Source of the DNA: Mytilus edulis | Taxonomy: Eukaryota > Mollusca > Bivalvia > Mytilida > Mytilidae | Length of the DNA: 64,000 nt | Assembly: GCF_963676685.1 (NCBI RefSeq) | Contig: NC_092349.1 | Span: forward strand, 54,635,232 to 54,699,231 | Direction of reading: 5' to 3' | Shown here: piece after piece, positions 57,608-64,000 of the stretch | Position numbering within the stretch: the stretch's first letter is position 1 | Layout of the letters: every line of letters begins with the position of its first letter | The notes under the pieces: model-generated | Told to the model about the DNA's origin: nothing | Databases searched by the model: none | What the model saw: only the letters and a program-made list of their open reading frames with translations | Position numbers and translations under genes: made by a program

Positions 57608-60600
57608 GTAGGATGTAATACATGTTTTAATTATTTAATACACATCGGCCTCGAGGATTGACAAAACATTTGTTGTACAATTTTTCTCAATAAAATGCAT
57701 GCCATTATATTTTGAAAGTATAAAAAGAGATGACTTTATAGGAAAATATATATGCTGTTGTAATCTGTTGAAATATTTTGCTCTAAATCAGTTATACAAT
57801 GTATGTAGTTTGTAAGCCTAACAAAATGACACACCCACATTGTCATCAACTATTTAAAAAAACATTTTTTTTACATCTTGAATGAACTTATTACCATCTC
57901 AATTATTCAAAAATTGTAGAAACTTCAAACTTTTACTGAAGACCAGAGAACAAATGCAGTGATTATTAAGGATGAAATCAGCGAACAACTCGCCAAATAT
58001 AAAGGTATTTTAAACTAAATGATATAAATTGTAAATTTTGTAATGTAGAAGAGGGGCGAAAGATACCAAAGGGACATTTAAACTCATAGATCGAAATAAA
58101 CTGACAACGTCAAGGCTAAAACAGGAAAAGATAAACAGACAAATAATAGTACACAATACACAACATGTAAAACTAAAGAATAAGTAACATGAACCCCACC
58201 AAAAGGTGGGGTAATTTCCAGTGCTCCGGACGGGTAAGCAGATCCTAACGTGTTACTAATTTTATTACAAACCCGGAATATAGTATAATTCGGTATGTCA
58301 ATTCTTGAAAAGGGAACAGGATTGTGGTTACGACTTAAGGAATATATCCGAAAAAAATCCCCTTTCATGAAAAGCCGCAATAATTTTCAGCATTTGTTTT
58401 CCTTTTCAGTTGCATCATTGATTTGTGTTTAGATTTTGATTTTCCAAATATGTTAGATCCATCTTCCATAAAGATACATTATGTTTTCAAATATGCATAC
58501 GATATAATTCTTGTAGTTAACTGGAGTTGGTAATGTTTAAATGAGTTATGACGTTAATATGTGATCATTTTTGTGTCAGAAAAGGTTTCCACAACTGTTT
58601 TTGTTTTTCATTTTCATATTAAAAAGACGAAATGGTAATTGAAATCCGGAATCTTATATTTGAAGTAAGGCAAGATGCTGTGGCTTCCTGTTCTATTGAG
58701 AAGACGTTCGATTCATCAGGTATATTGTTATTTAAAAACTATGTATGGTATAGTATCAAATGCATTTATCAAAACCATTTACAGACACTTATACATGTAC
58801 AATCTCCATATGTACACTTAAAGACAAACGAACATAGGAACACCCGATTTATATCTTACATCGATATCTAGGCTTGCAAGTTTTCTTTGCCTTGGCTTCA
58901 AACAAATAACAATGAGGCAGTTTAAAACCATGATATATGATGAAGTAAAACAGATGACACCATGAAGAAAGCGAAAATGTCGGACAAACAAACTACAGTC
59001 CTTAATACGTTACATAGAAATGTCCCAACACTAAAATAGGTGGTAAATGCAGTTGCTCAGTAAGGATATTCATTATTCCAGAATATTAATGTGCAGTCGT
59101 ATTTACTATAACAACTAATAATAGTTATCAAATGTACCAGGATTATAATTTGGTACGCTAGACGCGCGTTTCGTTTACATAAGACTCATCAGCCACGCTC
59201 ATATCAAAATATTTACAAACCCAAACAAGTACAAAGTTGAAGAGCATTGAGGATCCAAAATTCAAAAATCTAATAAACTATGTTATGATGAGCTTACATT
59301 TAAAAAAAAATCAGCCGGATTTGTGAAAAAAAGCGCATTGTGCAACCAATATTAATTCGATTATTGAATGGGAATAAATCTTCGTCTTCCGACACAGAAA
59401 ACACATTTTTACTGTACATACCTTGTTTATTCATTAAAGCACCTTCAATACCCCTATTCTAAACCCGTAAATCATTTTTTGTCGATATCTACTATATTAT
59501 GTAGCCAGAAAAAAGCAAAATGATCAATATTCGTTGATGGTGTTTTTATAGGGCAACTTCAAAGGTTGCATTAGAAGGCCGCAAGATTATATATTATATT
59601 ACATTAATTTCAGTTTAAAATGATGAAAAAATTCCCTCGGCTTATAAACCATTTATTTATCTTATGTTTGACATATGCATACTGATACCTCAAGACACAT
59701 TTCGCTTTTAGAGCAATTACATGTTAATCATTTTTTATAAAGTTTTTTTAAGAAATGCAATTTTATGTAAATAGTGCGCAATTAACATTTAAGTTTGCAA
59801 TTGATTTGGAATTATGTTATTTTGTTTTATAAAGTTTAGACAATTGTTAGAGGAACAAATTTCACACAGGTACCAGACAAGGGCATTTTGTTTAAATGTA
59901 ACAAATTTCGGAATATTCATTTTTGATCTTTCACCTTGATTTATAGAAAATTGCACCGTACGAATTTTTGACGACCGAGCAAAACAGAAAGTACAGATAA
60001 CAAGCTTTCGAATGATATATAATATAGCCGTATGTTAGGTGGGTGCATTAAAGTAGTTAACTAAGCGTCTTTTTGAAAAATGTCGCTCGCCTTATTGCAG
60101 TTACAATTAAAAAAAATTTCACCGTACGAAATATTAAAGACCAGTCAAACAATTATAAGATAATAAGCTTTCGAATGATGTATAATATAGCTGTTTGCTC
60201 GGTGAATGCAATATAGTCTTCAACTAAATGTGTTTTAAGAAATGAAACTCGATTGCCAATAACTATTGATTATCTGTATTATCTTGGCCAGTTCCCCAAA
60301 AGATTGATACAGCCTGCAGTGTCAACGTAGAAGAAACAGAAGATAGCAGAAGTAAGTTTGTTATTAATATTCACACACGAGTTTAGCAGAGGACATTCCT
60401 TTCATTTGGGAGAGCAACCGTTGGAATTGTATAAATAAATACTACAGTCTAGTCATAACCAATTTAACACTGCTTTCATATGAAACAATTTCGTTATAAA
60501 AGTTCACATCTCAAAAATATGAACTAATGTATCGATGTTACCTTTATGTCAAAAATCTTGGTATAAAATAGACACTCATCGGCAAGCATAAAAATAATTT

Positions 60601-62382
60601 TCACGGTAAAATAATCATCACTCTTTTACAGATTCATATATCACTCTTATGTATGTCATACAGGCTAATGTAGTATATTTCACAGATATACAGATATTCA
60701 AAACACGATGTTAGGCATTTATGATAACTGCGCCAGTGATAATCATGATATGTAAACATAATATTTTGAAATGATACGTTTGTGAACATATTAGAAACGG
60801 AACTATAAATTACCTTTATTTATGAATATACTGTAGATGTGAAGAAACGTCGAGTTGAATGGAAACTAGTAACACCTAGCACATGGAATTTACCAGGAAT
60901 AAAAGACACTTTAAAGACATGTTCGGCACAGTTACGACAATGGTTCGAAATAGAGAATGTTTTTGTTGGATCTTTAGTTATACAAACATTAGTCCAGCAA
61001 AGTGTTTTAGATAATCGAGAAGAGTTTCGAGCTTCAGTACATTTATTTTTGAAAAAGTTTGTTGAAGTTTGTAGGATCAATGCAGATGTACCTACTGTTG
61101 TTAAAGTAGCTTTGATTATAGAGATTGATGAATTTGAAAAAGAAGGTAATACTAATGTCCTATAGTTCTTTATTTTCATTTAGGTTCACATCTTGTACAA
61201 CGTATGCAAATGAACACAATTGAATACCTTACAATAGTTATCAAAGGTACCAGGATTATAATTTAATACGCCAGACGCGCGTTTCGTCTACATAAGACTT
61301 ATCAGTGACGCTCATATCAAAATAGTTATAAAGCCAAACAAGTACAAAATTGAAGAGCATTGAGGACAAAATATTTCCCTTACTTGCATAAAGGTATTAA
61401 GTTACCGATAAAACAAAATATGCTAATTTATCTTAACAGTGTGTATTTCATAAGAGTTCTGAAACATACTGAAAAAAATCAATGGTTTATAGTTAAAATT
61501 AATTCTAAAAGATTATAATGCAAGTATCAATCAATAATAAACATATCTCATAAAATCAGACACATTCAAAGGGATATATTGTCATCATTGCTTAAATCAT
61601 ACAAACAAATACCATATTAGTAAGTGCTTATATAGCGATATAGTTTTAAAAACTATCTTAAAATTTATGTACATGATGAAGTGGTTTGTTTGATTGCATA
61701 CAAACAACACTTTGTAAATGTGTCTCTTTTTAAATATTTACAAAAGGAAATTTTGGCCGAGCATCAATGAAACAGTTTGTTCGTAAATTTATCTTATTAA
61801 TTTGTTTTCATATATAAATATCTGCATTCATGAAAATAAGGATATGTGATATGATTGCCACTGATGTAACTAACCACCAAAATTCAAATGTTGTGTCTTA
61901 ATCTATTTCAAATGGACATTTGTTTTAATGTCATTTATAGTCAGTTGTTGTTACTATTTAAACAGAAATTATTGAGAAACCCTGCATTCCAACCGTTTTA
62001 TATAGCACAATACAACCAAATGCATTATGTACCGTTATAATGAACACTAATGACTGGGTAAAATTTCAAGATAAAAGATGATTGTGTTTCCTATCTAACA
62101 TGTTTAATAAATTTGTTTATTGTAAACATGTTTTGATGTGGTCATCCGTTTATTATTAAGTTACATTAAATTAGCAAATTAACTGGGTTTATACTCTTCT
62201 ATATATATATATATATATATATCTAAAATATATTTTCTAATAAGAGTCAGAAGAGCAACCATCGAACATAGAAATGAATACGATAGAGAAAACCCCATGC
62301 ATAGCCGACAACACAAGCTTTGATTGTCAGAACTGTCGACAAAAAGATGAGATTATAGCAAGTCTGAAGGAGGAATTATCTG
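56894..62382 (+). CDS. HEPN-domain protein with a TRADD-N-like module, at least six exons
   Basis: Exons: 56894-57607, 57920-58004, 58627-58719, 60292-60351, 60837-61145, 62245-62382. Phases match (first junction phase 0, the rest phase 1), giving 466 codons without a stop. A possible last exon at 63478-63497 would add DIKISF and a stop (472 residues); otherwise the gene runs out of the window. Layout: HEPN-containing domain ~1-200; coiled/linker ~200-318 (EIIENNIDGIIKK, EMVIEIRNLIFEVRQD); alpha/beta-looking domain ~320-418; C-terminal piece with CQNCRQKDEIIASLKEELSG. The HEPN motif is RNFLAH (R165, N166, H170). The exon 6 donor is GC (ggcaagt) rather than GT. No signal peptide or membrane span. 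A role in immune or death signalling is inferred from domain type and the nearby RLR gene. Confidence 0.78.
58040..58390 (-). repeat. Interspersed repeat, family F
   Basis: Intron 2 of the second HEPN gene holds gaggggcgaaagataccaaa, tcgaaataaactgacaacgt and catgaaccccaccaaaaggt. The reverse orientation of the same words is at 62820-63060 (gccatggcgttgtcagttta, ttttcgatttatgagtttga). A known type of bivalve repeat. Confidence 0.65.
59115..59275 (+). repeat. Interspersed SINE-like repeat, family A, in intron 3
   Basis: Reads atcaaatgtaccaggattat, gctagacgcgcgtttcgttt, ataagactcatcagccacgc and caagtacaaagttgaagagc. Close to the copy at 61235. Confidence 0.8.
59935..60245. repeat. ~160-bp tandem duplication in intron 3
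   Basis: The words caccgtacgaa, taagctttcgaatgatgtat and aatatagccgt (about 59956-60045) recur from about 60120 (caccgtacgaaatattaaag, ataagctttcgaatgatgta). Two diverged units just upstream of exon 4. Confidence 0.65.
60837..61145 (+). CDS. Second HEPN gene exon 5: alpha/beta domain, possibly TRADD-N-like
   Basis: A 309-nt exon, phase 1 at both ends, residues 318-420. It reads VEWKLVTPSTWNLPGIKDTL, an amphipathic helix ending RQWFEIENVF, then VGSLVIQTLVQQSVLDNREE, a helix FRASVHLFLKKFVEVCRI, and TVVKVALIIEIDEF. The strand-helix alternation and the VGSxxI...VL...F..FL pattern remind me of TRADD N-terminal-like domains described in invertebrate and bacterial immune proteins. This resemblance is weak and from memory. 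I have seen similar segments in uncharacterised bivalve proteins. The fold assignment is a hypothesis; that it is a discrete domain is well supported by its single symmetric exon. Confidence 0.55.
61235..61380 (+). repeat. Interspersed SINE-like repeat, family A, in intron 5
   Basis: Reads atcaaaggtaccaggattat, gccagacgcgcgtttcgtct, agacttatcagtgacgctca and agtacaaaattgaagagcat. Confidence 0.8.
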
Positions 62383-63639
62383 GCAAGTATTTGATTTCAA
62401 TGTACAAGCATTTTTTGTTTTTTCTACACGTGTCAATGTAGCTGTAGATATGTTGGGTTCTAAAGACCAATGGGGAAACTAGCAAGCGATGGTTATGCTA
62501 AAGTGCAATGGTATTCCCTAAAGTGTGATATTTGAAACAATTAAGTTCAAGGATTGAATTCGTGAAAGTGTGTTTGTTTAAGGACGTTAGAAACTTTAGA
62601 GGTGTAATACCACCATTGATTTTCCCCGTTTGTCTTTGGTGAATGTATACTTTTCAATTAAATGAGCAGAATTAATACATGTTTCAAATAAAGAAGTGCT
62701 TGACGTGAGTAAAGTGTTATCCTGTCCAGTACTATAATCGAAGCTTCACATATTTTATAGAATATATATATTATGGTGCTTTGAAACACCCACGATATAT
62801 GTTTACTGTAATGATATTAAGGATCAAACTGTTTATCCTCCCAGCTTTTGGTTTGGGCTCATGTTGCTTAGTGTTTAGTTTTCTATGTTCTGTCTTGTGT
62901 ACTATTTTTTTTCTGTTTTTTTTTTTTTTTGCCATGGCGTTGTCAGTTTATTTTCGATTTATGAGTTTGACTGTCCATTTGGTATCTTTCGGCTCTCTTT
63001 TATATAAACACAGATTGTTTTTTTTTGCGTTATACATCACAGTTTATGACCATCAAACTCATAAAAGACCCGTCGAATGTGCACTAAGTTGATTAACTCA
63101 ACAGCACTTATAGTTATTTTGATAATATATTTTCCTTAAACATGTAAAATGATAGATAGTTTTCTAAATATACTGCCGAAATTTACCAAAAGGAAATTAC
63201 TCTAAACACATCAAATATAAACGAATAACGGTCCTTTCCTCGATTTTAAATATTACAGTTTTACAGGGGAAACTCTGTACTTTTAGTTAACGACAAAAGG
63301 GACGATTTTTAATTTCTTATTGTAGTTTTTTTATGATTATTTTCTTTTGGTACCATCTTACGATGTTTGTTCATGTATATATCTGAAGTTTTGAACTTAA
63401 TACATGTATAACTGGTAAAATATTAATACTTGTTGTCAACACATCATACTTAAAACCTTTACTTATTTCTTCCGTAGATATAAAGATTTCGTTTTGAAGT
63501 TTTGTTGAAACTGTAGGAAACGTATTTAAAACGGGAAACCATATTTCTGTTTTGATGTAGGTGTTGTTTAACAAGCCTGGAAACATAAAAACGATCTAGA
63601 TAAACTTCTCCTGGATCGATCCTTTGAATATATACACAT
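62383..63639. other. Intron 6 or downstream of the second HEPN gene
   Basis: Contains a family F repeat (62820-63060, plus orientation). An acceptor ttcttccgtag at 63477 opens phase-compatible DIKISF followed by TGA, a possible final exon of 20 nt at 63478-63497. I am not sure of it. Confidence 0.4.
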
Positions 63640-64000
63640 GGAAAAAAGTATTGCAACACCTTGATTTTTTAAAACTCGAAAAATCAGTCTCTTATTTTGG
63701 ACGGAATATGATTAAATATTTGTAAAATAATATTGAGACGTGGTTAATGACAACATTGGCTTGAAAACGAACAAAAAAACGTATGAATAAAAAAAGTTTT
63801 ATTTAACCGAAATTTTTATAACAAAATGGAGTGTTTTTTGTACAAAAAAATGAATTTTACAACTTTTACTGTAGTCGAACTTTATAATGTCAGACATTTC
63901 AAAATTAATCTTTAGATGATTGTTCACATCATGGTTGATCGTTATACGCCAAAGAATTAGTACTTTGTGCGCAGCCTCCATTCAAACGGATAACCGCATC
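63640..64000 (-). mobile_element. Probable end of a Tc1-like DNA transposon, cut by the window
   Basis: The word acatggaaaaaagtattgca followed by acaccttgatttttt at 63646 has the look of a terminal inverted repeat that I recall from invertebrate DNA transposons. At the far edge the minus strand reads DAVIRLNGGCAQSTNSLAYN before a stop, which could be the end of a transposase frame. The other end is outside the window, so neither the repeat nor the enzyme can be confirmed. Confidence 0.35.

Noticed and set aside
60820..61179. Minus-strand frame of 119 codons opposite exon 5 of the second HEPN gene
   Set aside because: The plus-strand frame has splice sites, phase and domain-like structure. 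The antisense frame has none.
1..64000. tRNA, rRNA and snRNA genes
   Set aside because: I saw no cloverleaf with A and B boxes and no rRNA words on reading. A tRNAscan run would be needed to be certain.

Overview
The window looks like non-coding-rich nuclear DNA from a bivalve mollusc, most likely a mussel (Mytilus-like). It is AT-rich, its genes have many short exons with GT-AG introns, and repeats fill most of the space, including several families I associate with mussel genomes. Nothing suggests a prokaryote or organelle. Exon joins below were made by hand from splice sites and reading phase.

Two apparently intact multi-exon genes lie on the plus strand. The first (20069-33865) has 12 exons that join without a break into 986 residues: a DZIP3-type HEPN domain with the RN-x3-H RNase motif, a single Ig domain, a full RIG-I-like (DECH) helicase and a RIG-I-type C-terminal RNA-binding domain. 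It has no CARDs. This fusion of a putative RNase to a dsRNA sensor is the most interesting item here. The second (56894 to at least 62382) starts with another HEPN domain with the same motif, followed by coiled/linker exons and a conserved-looking alpha/beta domain that may resemble TRADD-N. Both look like antiviral or cell-death components.

Region by region. 1-5.4 kb: an orphan first exon of a TIMP-like metalloproteinase inhibitor, then minus-strand remnants (a broken coiled-coil gene and a chromodomain exon). 6.2-10.2 kb: a roughly 1-kb unit in three tandem copies, two carrying insertions whose empty sites survive in sister copies. 10.2-14.5 kb: hairpins and a long inverted repeat whose right arm is interrupted by a 100-N gap. 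14.5-15.1 kb: a CSKMT/METTL12-like methyltransferase pseudogene. 15.2-17.5 kb: two complex interspersed repeats. 20-34 kb: the HEPN-Ig-RLR gene. 34-38.4 kb: MITEs and SINE-like repeats. 38.5-40.5 kb: a 5'-truncated LINE. 41.7-43.1 kb: a TTAA-flanked MITE inside degenerate satellite. 45.4-46 kb: a 170-bp tandem repeat with YY1-like and ETS-like cores. 46.4-50.6 kb: a composite element with 35-bp inverted ends, a THAP exon at the left and a decayed SAP-SWIM-YqaJ gene reading in from the right. 51.5-54.3 kb: more repeats. 55.8-63.5 kb: the second HEPN gene. 63.6-64 kb: the end of a probable DNA transposon.
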